From Paracoccus versutus (GTDB lineage: Bacteria > Pseudomonadota > Alphaproteobacteria > Rhodobacterales > Rhodobacteraceae): a stretch of DNA of 64,000 nucleotides. The translations under genes and the position numbers were made by a program. The notes beneath the pieces were generated by a model that made no database searches, was not told where the DNA came from, and saw only the letters and a program-made list of their open reading frames with translations. Location of the stretch: positions 1 through 64,000 of the forward strand of contig NZ_JRKO01000023.1 in NCBI RefSeq assembly GCF_000763885.1, in the 5' to 3' direction. Below, piece by piece: positions 17,189 to 26,649 of this stretch; the first letter of the stretch is position 1, and each line of letters opens with the position of its first letter.

Positions 17189-18238
17189 TCACCGCTTGCC
17201 GGCCCCCGCGCCACCCTGTCCCAGCAGCCAGACCAGGTAGAGCCCGCCGCACAATCCGGTCATGCTGCCGATGGGCAAGAGCAGGCCAAGCGGCGCGCGC
17301 TGCGAGATCAGGTCCGCCGCCAGCAGCAGCGCCGCGCCGGTCCATGCGCCGGAAAGCAGCGGCACCCCCGGCGCGCGGGTCAGGCGCCGGGCGATCTGCG
17401 GCCCGGCCAGCGCGATGAAGGCGATGGGGCCGGCGCTGGCGGTGGCCACGGCGGTCAGCCCGACGGCGGCGATGACCAGCAGCACCCGGGTGCGGGCGAT
17501 GTTCAGGCCCAGCTGGGCCGCCATGCCCTCGCCCAGCTCAAGGACGGCCAGGCGGCGCGCGTTCAGCGCCAGCAGCGGCGCGAACAGCGCCAGCCCCGCC
17601 AGGGCCGGCCAGACATGCGACCAGCTGCGCGCGTTCAGCGATCCGGCCAGCCAGATCTGCGCCGACATGGCGCGGTCGAGATTGCCCATCACCATTAGCA
17701 TGTTGTTGACCCCGGTCAGCACCGCGCCCACGCCGATGCCGACCAGGATCAGGCGATAGCCGCCCTCGGTCCCCCGGCGTCGCGCCAGCGCCAGCACCAC
17801 CACCGCCGTCGCCAGGCCCGAGACCACCGCCGCCGAGGCGACCTGGAAGGTGCCGGCGTTGAACAGGACGATCTGCACGATGGCCCCGGTCGCCGCCCCG
17901 GTGGTGAAGCCGATCACGTCGGGCGAACCCAGCGCATTGCGCGACAGCGACTGGAACACCGCCCCGGCCATGCCCAGCGAGGCGCCGACCAGCGCCGCCG
18001 TCAGCACCCGCGGCAGGCGGATGCCGCGCAGCACCCGCGTCACCGTGGTCTCGCCCGAGGTGCCGGCCAGCCCCTCGACCACCTGCGCCGGCGACAGCCG
18101 CACCGTGCCGGTGCCCAGAAGCAGCAGGGCCAGGACCAGGCACAGCAGCAGCAGCGCCAGGCAGACCGCCAGCGCGCGCGGCCGCCACAGCAGCGAGGCG
18201 CGGCCCAGCCGCAGGACGCGGGTCTCGGGCAGGATCAT
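17189..18238 (-). CDS. fepG: Ferric-catecholate ABC permease, FepG-like
   Basis: 349 residues with about ten membrane segments and the FecCD landmarks GIRLPRVLTAALVGASLGMA, SRNALGSPDVIGFTTGAA and AGPIAFIALAGPQIARRL. It is the last gene of the SIP-fepB-fepD-fepG operon and starts inside the fepD stop (ATGA). The Fep assignment follows from the strongly FepB-like binding protein in the same operon. Confidence 0.9.
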   Translation of the reverse strand: MILPETRVLRLGRASLLWRPRALAVCLALLLLCLVLALLLLGTGTVRLSPAQVVEGLAGTSGETTVTRVLRGIRLPRVLTAALVGASLGMAGAVFQSLSRNALGSPDVIGFTTGAATGAIVQIVLFNAGTFQVASAAVVSGLATAVVVLALARRRGTEGGYRLILVGIGVGAVLTGVNNMLMVMGNLDRAMSAQIWLAGSLNARSWSHVWPALAGLALFAPLLALNARRLAVLELGEGMAAQLGLNIARTRVLLVIAAVGLTAVATASAGPIAFIALAGPQIARRLTRAPGVPLLSGAWTGAALLLAADLISQRAPLGLLLPIGSMTGLCGGLYLVWLLGQGGAGAGKR

Positions 18239-19251
18239 AGCCGCGCCAGCCGGAAGCGGCGCACGACATGGACGAAGAACGGCCCGCCCAGGATCGCCGC
18301 GACGATGCCGGCCGCGACCTCGGCCGGCGGCGCGACGACGCGGCCGATGATGTCCGCGCCCAGGAGGACCGAGGCCGCGAACAGCGCCGAAAGCGGCAGC
18401 ACCCGGCGGTTGTCCGGCCCGGTGACGGCGCGCGCCAGATGCGGCGCGACCAGCCCGACAAAGCCGATCGGCCCGGCCGCGGCCGTCGCGGCGCCGGCCA
18501 GGATCATCACCGACAGGCAGGCGAGCGCCCAGAACCGCTGCGGCCGCAGCCCCAGCGCCCGGCCGCTGTCATGCCCCAGCGCCATGGCGTTCAGCCCCGG
18601 CGCCAGCGCCAGCGCCAGCCCGCCGCCAAGCGCCAGCGCCACGCCCATGGTCGCCGCCACGGCCCGCCCGCGCCCCTCGAGCGCGCCCGAGCCCCAGTTG
18701 CGGAACAGGTCCAGCACCTCGAGCCCCGAGTTCAGGATCACCAGGCTCGCCGCCGCGCCCAGCAGGACCGAGATCCCGGCCCCCGCCAGCACCAGCCGGA
18801 CCGGGTCGGTGCCGCTTTCATGCGCCCGGCCCAGCAGGAAGACCGCGACCCCCGCCAGCCCGGCGCCCAGAAAGCCGAACCAGACATATTGCGCCATCTG
18901 CGTCAGCCCGAAGGCCGAGGCCCCCAAGACGACCGCGATGGCCGCGCCCGAATTCACCCCCAGCAGGCCCGGTTCGGCCAGCGGGTTGCGTGTCACCGAT
19001 TGCATCACCGCACCGGCCAGCCCCAGCGCCGCGCCGGCAAAGATCGCCAGCAGCGTGCGCGGCAGCCGCAGCGCGCGCACCACCAGATGCAGGTCGTTCG
19101 CCGGGTCGAAGCCGAACAGCGCCGAAAGCACCTGCGAGGGCGGCACCGGGCGCGAGCCGACGGCCAGGCTTGCCAGCGCCAGAAGCGCCAGCACCGTCGC
19201 GCCGGCCGCGTATTGCCGCCCTGCCGGCGCCGGGCGCAACAGCGGCGTCAT
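18235..19251 (-). CDS. fepD: Ferric-catecholate ABC permease, FepD-like
   Basis: 338 residues, about ten membrane segments. It contains LRLPRTLLAIFAGAALGLAG, MQSVTRNPLAEPGLLGVNSG and GPIGFVGLVAPHLARAVTG. It pairs with FepG to form the inner-membrane channel. It overlaps fepB and fepG by 4 bases each. Confidence 0.9.
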   Translation of the reverse strand: MTPLLRPAPAGRQYAAGATVLALLALASLAVGSRPVPPSQVLSALFGFDPANDLHLVVRALRLPRTLLAIFAGAALGLAGAVMQSVTRNPLAEPGLLGVNSGAAIAVVLGASAFGLTQMAQYVWFGFLGAGLAGVAVFLLGRAHESGTDPVRLVLAGAGISVLLGAAASLVILNSGLEVLDLFRNWGSGALEGRGRAVAATMGVALALGGGLALALAPGLNAMALGHDSGRALGLRPQRFWALACLSVMILAGAATAAAGPIGFVGLVAPHLARAVTGPDNRRVLPLSALFAASVLLGADIIGRVVAPPAEVAAGIVAAILGGPFFVHVVRRFRLARL

Positions 19252-20189
19252 TTGGCGAAATAGAGCGCGACCGTCTCGATGATCTGCAGGCCCGAGTAGT
19301 AATCCACCCGGAACGAGTTCGGCCCCAGCGGATAGACCCGGCCCTCGCGCACCGCGGGCAGGTTGGCCAGCACCGGATCGGCGCTGAATTCGCGCACCGT
19401 CTGCTCGGTCCCGTTCAGCAGGAAGACGCTGTCGCCGGTGATCGCGGCGGGCAGGTTCTCATGCGAGACGAAATCGAAATCGGCCGAGCGCGAGACCTCG
19501 CCCCGCATCTCGTCGGGAAGGCCCGCGACCGAGAACCCCAGCGCCGCCAGCACCCGCGCCTGCGGGCTTTCGGGCTTGCCGACCGAATAGGTGCCCGAGA
19601 AATTGTAGGACACGATGCTGACATCGCCCGGCGGCAGGGACAGCCCCGCCTTCGCCTCGGCCGCCCGGCGGGCGAAATCCTGGGTCATGCGGGCGGCGTC
19701 GGCCTCGTGCCCGGTGGCGCGGCCCAGGCTGTGGGCCAGTTCCTCCCAGCCGTCGTTGGCGTAGTCCAGCACGATCACCGGCACCTCCTGCGCGCGCAGC
19801 TGGTCGAGATAGGGCAGGATGCTGTCGCCGCCGACGGAGGAGGCGACGACGAGGTCGGGCTCCTGCACGATCAGCGCCTCGATGTCGAAATTCAGGTTCG
19901 GATACAGCACCTCGACCCCGCGCTGGTCGGCGGTGGCGGCCCATTGCGTGAAGAAGCCCTTGTCGTCGGTCAGCGGCCCGACCATGGCCGAGGCGGTGGC
20001 CGCAAGCGGCGCGTCGATGGCCAGCAGGATGCCGGTCAGGCTGGGCGAGGTCGAGACGATGCGCTGCGGAGGCGCTGCCACCGTCGCCTCGCCCAGGGCG
20101 TCGGGAATGCTGCGCGGCCAGCCTTCGTCGGCAAGCGCCGCGGTGGGCAGGCTCAGCGCAAGGAGCAGCGGAGCGAGGCGTGTGGGCAT
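19248..20189 (-). CDS. fepB: Ferric-enterobactin-type periplasmic binding protein, FepB-like
   Basis: 313 residues from the ATG at 20189, preferred over 20195 because GAGGA lies 6 bases before it. The signal peptide ends at AALADE. The mature start [20 protein letters not shown] followed by [19 protein letters not shown] is very close in pattern to E. coli FepB (WPRQ...[21 protein letters not shown]). The [12 protein letters not shown] ending also matches FepB (FRLDYYSAMQVL). It binds iron loaded on a catecholate siderophore. Confidence 0.9.
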   Translation of the reverse strand: [313 protein letters not shown]

Positions 20190-20198
20190 GGGCATTCC

Positions 20199-21059
20199 TC
20201 AGATCGGCAGTTCGGCGTCGTCAAGGTCTTCCAGCCGCAGCCCGCGTTTGCGGATCTCGGCATATTCGCGCAGCCGGATGCGGTCGATCTCGGAGCTGCT
20301 GGCGCCGTGCTTCCAATAGCCGAAGACGCGCACGTCCTCTCGGGCCAGGCCGAGGGCGCGGAAATGGCTGCGCAGATCCCGCATTTCCTGGCGCTCGCCG
20401 GCGGCCCAGAGCGTCCAGCCCTTGGGCGTGGTGATGGCGTTGCGCGCGGCGGCCAGCAGCGCGCCGGTGGTGCCCGCGGGCCGGTCCCGCCGGATCAGGT
20501 GATAGTCGATGCCGGGCAGGCGCGGCAGTTCCTCGAACGCGCCGGGCTCGGCGGTCTCGATCCACAGGCTGCCGGGGGTACCCTGCGGCCATGCGCCCAG
20601 GATGGCGTGGACGGCGGGGATCGCGGTTTCGTCGGCAAAGATCGCCGCGCGCTTGTCGGGGGCGTGGCCGGGGACCAGGTGCTGGCGCGGCCCGATCATC
20701 CAGGCGCGCGTGCCGGCGCGGGCGGCCTTCAGCCAGCGCATCGCCGGGCTGTCGTCGTCATGGAGCACGAAGTCGATCTCGACCGTGCCGCTGGCGGGCT
20801 CGAAGCTGCGGATCGTGTAGATGCGCGAGACCGGCCGCTGGCCCTGGGGCGTCTCGACCTCGATGCGGACGGCCAGGTTCGCGGGCAGCCAGGCGGCGGG
20901 GTCCGCCGCGTCGATGCGGCCGACCACCCGCGCGACCGAGGGAAAGGGGCGGCGGATCTCGGCCACCTCCAGCTGGACGCGATCCATGTCGCGCATGTGA
21001 TCCTGCTGCGACAGCAGGTCGTCAGGATCTTCGACGGATTCCGTGTTCGGGCTGGCCAT
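20199..21059 (-). CDS. Siderophore-interacting protein (flavin-dependent ferric-siderophore reductase)
   Basis: 286 residues of the ViuB/YqjH family. The FAD-binding barrel shows [20 protein letters not shown] and [20 protein letters not shown], and the NAD(P)H-binding part shows [13 protein letters not shown] and the late [18 protein letters not shown], with GYWKHGASS near the end. These enzymes reduce ferric siderophore in the cytoplasm to release Fe2+. The start at 21059 has GGAAAGGA before it. As first gene of the fepBDG operon it completes the uptake and release path. Confidence 0.9.
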   Translation of the reverse strand: MASPNTESVEDPDDLLSQQDHMRDMDRVQLEVAEIRRPFPSVARVVGRIDAADPAAWLPANLAVRIEVETPQGQRPVSRIYTIRSFEPASGTVEIDFVLHDDDSPAMRWLKAARAGTRAWMIGPRQHLVPGHAPDKRAAIFADETAIPAVHAILGAWPQGTPGSLWIETAEPGAFEELPRLPGIDYHLIRRDRPAGTTGALLAAARNAITTPKGWTLWAAGERQEMRDLRSHFRALGLAREDVRVFGYWKHGASSSEIDRIRLREYAEIRKRGLRLEDLDDAELPI

Positions 21060-21165
21060 GGCATCCTTTCCGCCTGCAGCATGTCGCGGGCGCTGGTCTG
21101 AAAAGCAGGGATGGCTGATCGCCGGACCGGGCTCCGGCGCAATGGCTGAAACCATATTGCAGAGC

Positions 21166-21196
21166 GCATTCCGCAATGCAATACACATGCCGCCGG
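21166..21196. promoter_or_regulatory. Shared palindromic element, copy upstream of fepC
   Basis: GCATTCCGCAATGC (21166-21179) followed by a conserved ACACATGCCGCC tract. The same 31-base block, identical at 25 positions, occurs at 22944-22974 upstream of the second TonB receptor in the same orientation. A possible -35 (TTGCAG, 21157) and -10 (AATACA, 21180) flank the palindrome with 17 bases between them, so a bound protein would act as repressor. Confidence 0.6.
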
Positions 21197-21225
21197 AAAA
21201 AGGCGGCTCAAGGGAAGGAACGGGA

Positions 21226-22023
21226 ATGTCCCATCGCCTGCATGCCGATGCGGTGACGCTGCGCTACCAGGCGCGGGTGGTGTCGGAAAACCTGTCGCTG
21301 GCGATACCGGACGGGTCGTTCACCGCCATCGTCGGGCCCAACGCCTGCGGCAAGTCGACGCTGCTGCGCGCCCTGGCGCGGCTGCTGGTGCCCGATGCGG
21401 GGCAGGTGGTGCTGGACGGCAAGGCGATCCTGGGTCTGCCCTCGCGCGAGGTGGCGCGGCGGCTGGGGCTGCTGCCGCAATCGCCGGTGGCGCCGGACGG
21501 GCTGACCGTGGCCGAGCTGGTGGCCCGCGGCCGCTTTCCGCACCAGGGCTTCCTGCAGCAATGGTCGCCCGAGGACGAGCGGGCCGTGCGCGCGGCGCTG
21601 GAAACCACCGGCACGCTGCCCCTGGCCGGGCGCCCGGTGGCCGAGCTGTCGGGCGGCCAGCGCCAGCGCGTTTGGATCGCCATGGCGCTGGCGCAGGAAA
21701 CCGGCATCCTGCTGCTGGACGAGCCGACGACCTTCCTGGACATCGTGCATCAGGTCGAGCTGCTCGAGCTTCTGTCCGGGTTGAACGCGCAGGGCCGCAC
21801 CGTGGTCGCGGTGCTGCACGAGCTGAACCTGGCCTTTCGCTATGCCTCGCATCTGGTGGCGATGAACGATGGCGCCGTGGTGGCCGAGGGCGCGCCCGAC
21901 CAGATCGTCACCGATGCGCTGATGCGGCAGGTCTTTGGCCTCGATGCGCTGGTGCAGCCCGATCCGCTGACCGGGCGGCCGATGGTGATCCCGCGTCCGC
22001 GCGGCGAATTGGGCGGCGGCTGA
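21226..22023 (+). CDS. fepC: Ferric-catecholate ABC transporter ATP-binding protein, FepC-like
   Basis: 265 residues. Walker A is GPNACGKST, the Q-loop is in [11 protein letters not shown], the signature is [18 protein letters not shown], Walker B is [12 protein letters not shown], and the switch His is in [14 protein letters not shown]. The start at 21226 has GGGAAGGAACGGGA before it. It is divergent from the SIP-fepBDG operon, whose ATPase it must supply, since no other ATPase is near. It is very similar to the block 1 ATPase (7739-8542). Confidence 0.92.
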   Translation: MSHRLHADAVTLRYQARVVSENLSLAIPDGSFTAIVGPNACGKSTLLRALARLLVPDAGQVVLDGKAILGLPSREVARRLGLLPQSPVAPDGLTVAELVARGRFPHQGFLQQWSPEDERAVRAALETTGTLPLAGRPVAELSGGQRQRVWIAMALAQETGILLLDEPTTFLDIVHQVELLELLSGLNAQGRTVVAVLHELNLAFRYASHLVAMNDGAVVAEGAPDQIVTDALMRQVFGLDALVQPDPLTGRPMVIPRPRGELGGG

Positions 22024-22821
22024 TCAGTCGAAGGTGCTTTGCCCGCCGGTCGCGCGGTTGATCAGCCGCGCCGCGTCGCGCAGCGCCAGCCCCGCCTGCG
22101 GCGAATCCAGCTTGCCCAGGTTGCCGGCCGTGGTCACGACGCAGACCAGCTCGCCCTGCGCATCCAGGACCGGCGCGGCCTGGCCGGTGACGTTGGACAG
22201 AAGGTGGCTGGTCAGTTCCGCCCAGCCCTCGGCGCGGATGCGGTCGATCGCCGCCTTGCCGGGCGGCGTGCCGCGGAAGCTGGCCGGTTGCAGGCGGCGT
22301 GCGGCCTCGATCTGCGTGCGGGGCAGGAAGGCCTGGAAGACCAGGCCGCAGGCGGTGTTGTCCACCGGCAGCACGTCGCCAAGGCTGACGGCGGTGATGG
22401 CGAAATGCGCGCTGCGATACCAGCGCACGATGGTCGGGCCGCGCTCGGTCCAGATGCAGACGCCGGAGCTGAGCCCGTGATTCTCGGTCAGTTGCTTCAT
22501 CTGCGTGCCCGAGATCTCGACCGCATCGACCCGGCGCAGCGCGGCGACGCCCAGGCTCAGCGCCGCCGGGCCAAGGTCATAGCGGCTGGAGGCGGGATCC
22601 TGCACCGCCAGCCCCTCTTTCACCAGGCTCTGCATGTAGCGATGCGCGGTCGAGCGGCCGGTGCGCGACAGCTGCGCGATCTCGGCCAGCGGCAGGGCGC
22701 GTTCCGCCCCGGCCAGGATGTTGAGGAAACGCATGGCGATGGTGATCGACTGGATCGTCCCCGACCGCTTTTGCCCCGAGAGCTTCGCATCCTCGTCAAG
22801 GAAGGGCTCGAACTCCATCAT
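22024..22821 (-). CDS. IclR-family transcriptional regulator
   Basis: 265 residues from the ATG at 22821 (AGGAGA 8 bases before it). The N-terminal winged helix is about 28-90 (LPLAEIAQLSRTGRSTAHRY, MQSLVKEGLAVQDP). The C-terminal IclR effector domain follows (ENHGLSSGVCIWTERGPTIV, VLPVDNTACGLVFQAFLPR). Its stop abuts the fepC stop with no gap, and its promoter is shared with the second TonB receptor. It is a good candidate for the protein that binds the repeated palindromes at 21166 and 22944, sensing a siderophore-related compound. Confidence 0.87.
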   Translation of the reverse strand: MMEFEPFLDEDAKLSGQKRSGTIQSITIAMRFLNILAGAERALPLAEIAQLSRTGRSTAHRYMQSLVKEGLAVQDPASSRYDLGPAALSLGVAALRRVDAVEISGTQMKQLTENHGLSSGVCIWTERGPTIVRWYRSAHFAITAVSLGDVLPVDNTACGLVFQAFLPRTQIEAARRLQPASFRGTPPGKAAIDRIRAEGWAELTSHLLSNVTGQAAPVLDAQGELVCVVTTAGNLGKLDSPQAGLALRDAARLINRATGGQSTFD

Positions 22822-22943
22822 GGGCGGTTTCTCCTGCGCTTGCGGCTGGCTCGCGGATCGGGCGTGCGGCAGCAGCGCAACACTAGCGCGGCGCGGCGGC
22901 GATGGCAAAGGGGCGGGCGCGCTATGTGATTGACATGCGGAAT

Positions 22944-22974
22944 GCATTGCGCAATGGGGCACACATGCCGCCAG
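22944..22974. promoter_or_regulatory. Shared palindromic element, copy upstream of the second receptor
   Basis: GCATTGCGCAATG contains the perfect 12-bp palindrome CATTGCGCAATG (22945-22956) and is followed by CACACATGCCGCC, as at 21166. A consensus TTGACA lies just upstream (22930-22935) and would act as -35 for the + strand. The site sits in the divergent gap between the IclR gene and the receptor gene. Confidence 0.6.
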
Positions 22975-23023
22975 CAAGGTTCCCCTGCCAGCCCGCGCTT
23001 TTGCCGACAAGCCCGAGGAACCC

Positions 23024-25099
23024 ATGCCCAAGAATCATCGCAGGCGGCTGACGCAAGGGGTCAGCCTGGTCACGCTTCTGGTCGCAGCGCCGCTGCAGGC
23101 GCAGGAAGCCCCCGCCGAAGCCATCACGCTGGAGACGGTCATCATCACCGGCGACACCATCACCCGCGACCTGATGGAGACCCCCAGTTCGGTTTCCGTG
23201 GTGACGGCCGAGGAGCTGGAAAAGGAAAAGCCCGGCAAGGCCGAGGTCCGCAGCGTCATCGCCGGCACGCCGAACGTGCTCTATACCGACAACGTCAGCA
23301 CGCCGGTCATCCGCGGCCAGGACGCGCAGGGGCCGCATACCGGCGCCAACGCCTTCTTCGCCGGATCGGTGCCGCGCGCGACCATCAACCTCGACGGCCA
23401 TTATCTCAGCTATAACGAGCTTTACTTCGGCGCGACCTCGACCTGGGACGTGGACGGCGTCGAGGTGTTCCGCGGCCCGCAGACCACCGCGCAGGGCGCG
23501 AACGCCATCGCCGGCGCGATCATCGTCAACACCAAGGATCCCAGCTTCACCCCCGAGGGCGCGTATCGGCTGGAAGGCGGCAACTACAACCAGCGCGCCG
23601 CATCCTTCATGTGGTCGGGGCCGATCACCGAGGAACTGGCCGCGCGGGTCTCGCTGGACTATTCGGCCCGCGACACCTTCATCGACTATGTCGGCTCGAA
23701 CTTCATCCAGAACGAGATCGGGCAGGACTTCCTGAACGCCAATGCGCGGCTGAAGCTGCTGTGGCAGCCGGCCGAACTGCCGGGCCTGTCCGCCAAGCTG
23801 ACCTACAGCCACAGCCGGATGAAGCGCCCCAGCGCCGAGGGCGCCTCGGAACCCTATGACGAGCTGGAATCGATCGCCACCTGGATGCCGGGCTGGGACC
23901 AGACCACCGATACCGCGATCCTCGACGTGGATTACGACATCGGCAACGGCCTGGTGCTGAGCAGCAGGACGCAATATTCGACCTCGGATGTCGAGCGCCG
24001 CGTCGGCACGCCGACCATGGGCGATGCGAATGTCGCGCAGGACAATTACTCGAACGAAAGCAAGCTGACCTTCGGCACGCCGGCCGACGGGCTCAGCGGC
24101 GTGGCCGGCATCTATGTCGCCTTCACCGACCAGGACGAATGGCTGAACCAGGGCGGCATCTCGACCTTCCGCGACGAGAAGTCGAACCTGGGCCTTTACG
24201 GCGAGGTGAACTGGCGCATGGACGAGCGTTGGACGCTGTCGGCGGGCCTGCGCTATCAGCGCGACCATATCCGCCGGCAGGGCGACGTCTCGCCGCTGTT
24301 CGCCAACAGCGACGTGGATTACGACCACACCTTCGACGCGCTGCTGCCCAGGCTGACGCTGGCCTATCAGGCGACGCCGGACTGGAGCGTCGGCGCGCTG
24401 GTCAGCAAGGGCTACAATCCCGGCGGCATCTCGCTGGACTTCGGCTATTCCAAGGAATGGACCGAGTTCGACGCCGAGACCGTCTGGAACTACGAGCTGT
24501 TCACCCGCGCCGAACTGCTGGAAGGGCGGCTGATGCTGACCGGCAACCTGTTCTACATGGATTACAGCGATGCGCAGCACAATATCGCGCATCTGGTCAA
24601 CGGCGTGACCTATCTGCAGACCGTGAACGCCCAGGATGCCCGCGCCTACGGGCTGGAGCTGGCCGCGGACTGGCGCGCGACCGATGCGCTGACCCTGCGC
24701 GGCAGCATGGGCCTGCTGCATACCAAGTTCGAGCGCTTCGACCAGATGCCCGCCTACGAGGGCAACGAATTCGCCCGCGCCCCCGGCAAGATGCTGACGC
24801 TGGGCGCCAGCTGGGATGCGACCGACCGGCTGAACCTGGGCGGGCAGCTGCGCTATATCGACGGCTATTATTCCAACACCGCCAACACCCCGGCCTATGC
24901 GGTGGACGGCTTTACCCTGGTCGACGTCAATGCCAGCTACCGTGTCAACGACCGGGTCGAGCTTTACGGCTATGTCAACAACCTTCTGGACGAACGCACG
25001 CCGACGCTGCTTGAAGCGGCGCGGGGGAATGTGGTCTTTACCCAGGGCAGCATGACCTCGCCGCGCATGGTCGGCATCGGCATCCGCGGCACCTTCTAG
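23024..25099 (+). CDS. TonB-dependent siderophore receptor (block 2)
   Basis: 691 residues with a signal peptide (cleavage near PLQAQE) and a TonB box region ITLETVIITG. The plug has SSVSVVTAEELEKEKPG, TPVIRGQDAQGPHTGANAFF and VEVFRGPQTTAQGANAIAGA. The 22-strand barrel ends in MVGIGIRGTF. Its pattern resembles vibriobactin/FyuA-like receptors, and the fep neighbourhood suggests a catecholate ligand. It shares a divergent promoter with the IclR gene. A clear but broken paralogue lies at 61000-63055. Confidence 0.9.
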   Translation: MPKNHRRRLTQGVSLVTLLVAAPLQAQEAPAEAITLETVIITGDTITRDLMETPSSVSVVTAEELEKEKPGKAEVRSVIAGTPNVLYTDNVSTPVIRGQDAQGPHTGANAFFAGSVPRATINLDGHYLSYNELYFGATSTWDVDGVEVFRGPQTTAQGANAIAGAIIVNTKDPSFTPEGAYRLEGGNYNQRAASFMWSGPITEELAARVSLDYSARDTFIDYVGSNFIQNEIGQDFLNANARLKLLWQPAELPGLSAKLTYSHSRMKRPSAEGASEPYDELESIATWMPGWDQTTDTAILDVDYDIGNGLVLSSRTQYSTSDVERRVGTPTMGDANVAQDNYSNESKLTFGTPADGLSGVAGIYVAFTDQDEWLNQGGISTFRDEKSNLGLYGEVNWRMDERWTLSAGLRYQRDHIRRQGDVSPLFANSDVDYDHTFDALLPRLTLAYQATPDWSVGALVSKGYNPGGISLDFGYSKEWTEFDAETVWNYELFTRAELLEGRLMLTGNLFYMDYSDAQHNIAHLVNGVTYLQTVNAQDARAYGLELAADWRATDALTLRGSMGLLHTKFERFDQMPAYEGNEFARAPGKMLTLGASWDATDRLNLGGQLRYIDGYYSNTANTPAYAVDGFTLVDVNASYRVNDRVELYGYVNNLLDERTPTLLEAARGNVVFTQGSMTSPRMVGIGIRGTF

Positions 25100-25122
25100 G
25101 CGGCTGCACCGCGCAATTCCGG

Positions 25123-25151
25123 CCGGCGCCCCCGTGGCGCCGGTCTTCTTT
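25123..25151 (+). terminator. Intrinsic terminator after the receptor gene
   Basis: CCGGCGCC-CCCGT-GGCGCCGG forms a perfect 8-bp stem followed by the T-rich TCTTCTTT. It lies only 19 bases before the next start codon, so the downstream monooxygenase is either read through at a reduced level or uses an internal promoter. Confidence 0.7.
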
Positions 25152-25169
25152 GACAGGCAGGCAGGGCGA

Positions 25170-26474
25170 ATGATGCTCCGACCAAGACTTTGCATCGGCA
25201 TGTCCGTTGCGCCCACATGGCTCAGCGGCGAAGGCTGGCGGCACAGGGACAGCGGCATCGAGGGGCTTTATTCCAGCGACCTGGCGCTGGACGTGGCCCG
25301 GCGGGCCGAGGCGGCGCATATGGATTTTGTCTTTCGCCCCGACGCCAGCTTCCTGCCCCTGCCGGTGATGGCGCAATCCTTCGGCTTTTCCAGCCTGGAC
25401 CCGACCCTGCTTCTGGCCTCGATCGCGCAGGAAACCCGCCGGATCGGGCTGGTCACGACCATCTCGACCACCTTCGGCCATCCCTATCACGCCGCGCGCC
25501 AGCTGATGTCGCTGCATTGGCTCAGCCGGGGCCGGGCGGGGTGGAACGTCGTCACCGCCTTGCAGGGCAACGAGAATTTCGGCCTGCCCGAGATGCCCTC
25601 GTCCCAGGCGCGCTATGCCCGCGCGGCCGAGTTCACCGAGGTGGTGCGCCGGCTCTGGGCCAGCTTCCCGGCCGAGGCGCTGCTGGTCGACCGCGAGAAC
25701 GGCCGCTATGCCGATACCGACCTGATCCTGCCCATCGACCACCACGGCCCGCAGTTCCAGGTCAGCGGGCCGATGAACCTGCCGCAATATCCCGGCCCGG
25801 ACATTCCGCTGATGCAGGCCGGCGGATCAAGCCTGGGGGTGGATTTCGCCGGGCAGGTCGCCGACATGGTCTTCGGCATGACGCCCGACATGCCGACCGC
25901 GCTGGAGATGCGGCGGCAATTGTCCGAACGCGCGCTGGCCCATGGCCGCCAGCCGCGCGACGTGCGGCTGTTGCCGGGCCTGAGCCTTTACCTGGGCGAG
26001 ACGCGGGACGAGGCGCGGGCGCTGTTCCTGGCCACCCACGCCCGGATCGACCGCCGCCAGCGCATGCGGCTGGCCCAGGAATTCCTGGGCCTCGACCTGC
26101 GGGACTGGCCCGAGGACCGGCCGATCACCCCGGCGGACCTGCCGGCCGACCACCGCTCGTCCCGCTGCGCCAGCCATTGCGAGGCGCTGCGCCGCATCCT
26201 GCGCGACCAGCGCCCGACGCCCGCCGACCTGCTGGCCCGGCCCGAGATCCTGGCCTCGGTGCATTGGCAGGTGATCGGCACGGTCGAGGATGCGGTCCAG
26301 GAGATCGCCGCCTGGTTCCGCGCCGGCGCCATCGACGGCTTCATCGCCGTGCCGGGCGGCTCGATCCGCTCGCTGGACCTGCTGCTGGAGGCGCTGATCC
26401 CGCGGTTGGTGCAGGAGGGGCTGTTTCGGCCGCGATACTCGGCCGACACCCTGCGCGGCCATCTGGAGGAATGA
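25170..26474 (+). CDS. LLM-class flavin-dependent monooxygenase (NtaA/SnaA/DszA type)
   Basis: 434 residues. Typical motifs are TLLLASIAQETRRIGLVTTI, STTFGHPYHAARQLMSLHWL with SRGRAGWNVVTALQGNENFG, and YPGPDIPLMQAGGSSLGVDF. These enzymes use FMNH2 supplied by a separate reductase and O2 to oxidise substrates such as nitrilotriacetate, sulfur heterocycles or chelators. The C-terminal ~120 residues are longer and more divergent than usual. It follows the siderophore receptor closely, so a role in modifying an iron-chelate ligand is possible but not shown. Confidence 0.85.
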   Translation: MMLRPRLCIGMSVAPTWLSGEGWRHRDSGIEGLYSSDLALDVARRAEAAHMDFVFRPDASFLPLPVMAQSFGFSSLDPTLLLASIAQETRRIGLVTTISTTFGHPYHAARQLMSLHWLSRGRAGWNVVTALQGNENFGLPEMPSSQARYARAAEFTEVVRRLWASFPAEALLVDRENGRYADTDLILPIDHHGPQFQVSGPMNLPQYPGPDIPLMQAGGSSLGVDFAGQVADMVFGMTPDMPTALEMRRQLSERALAHGRQPRDVRLLPGLSLYLGETRDEARALFLATHARIDRRQRMRLAQEFLGLDLRDWPEDRPITPADLPADHRSSRCASHCEALRRILRDQRPTPADLLARPEILASVHWQVIGTVEDAVQEIAAWFRAGAIDGFIAVPGGSIRSLDLLLEALIPRLVQEGLFRPRYSADTLRGHLEE

Positions 26475-26649
26475 CCGGCCGCCCGGCCGCAAACTGCGCG
26501 AGTGCAGGATCGGGACAGCGATCCGGCTCCCGCTGGCGGTTTCGCGGGCCTGGCTGCCTGTCACGGTCGTGCCCCGTGCTACCTCATTGCCCGATGACAG
26601 GCCGCTCGCGCCGCCTATAGTGGTCCAGCGCAGTGCAGGAGGATGAATC

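Noticed and set aside
22922..25258. A 778-codon minus-strand frame over the second receptor
   Set aside because: It is a shadow of the receptor gene, which has a signal peptide, plug and barrel on the + strand.
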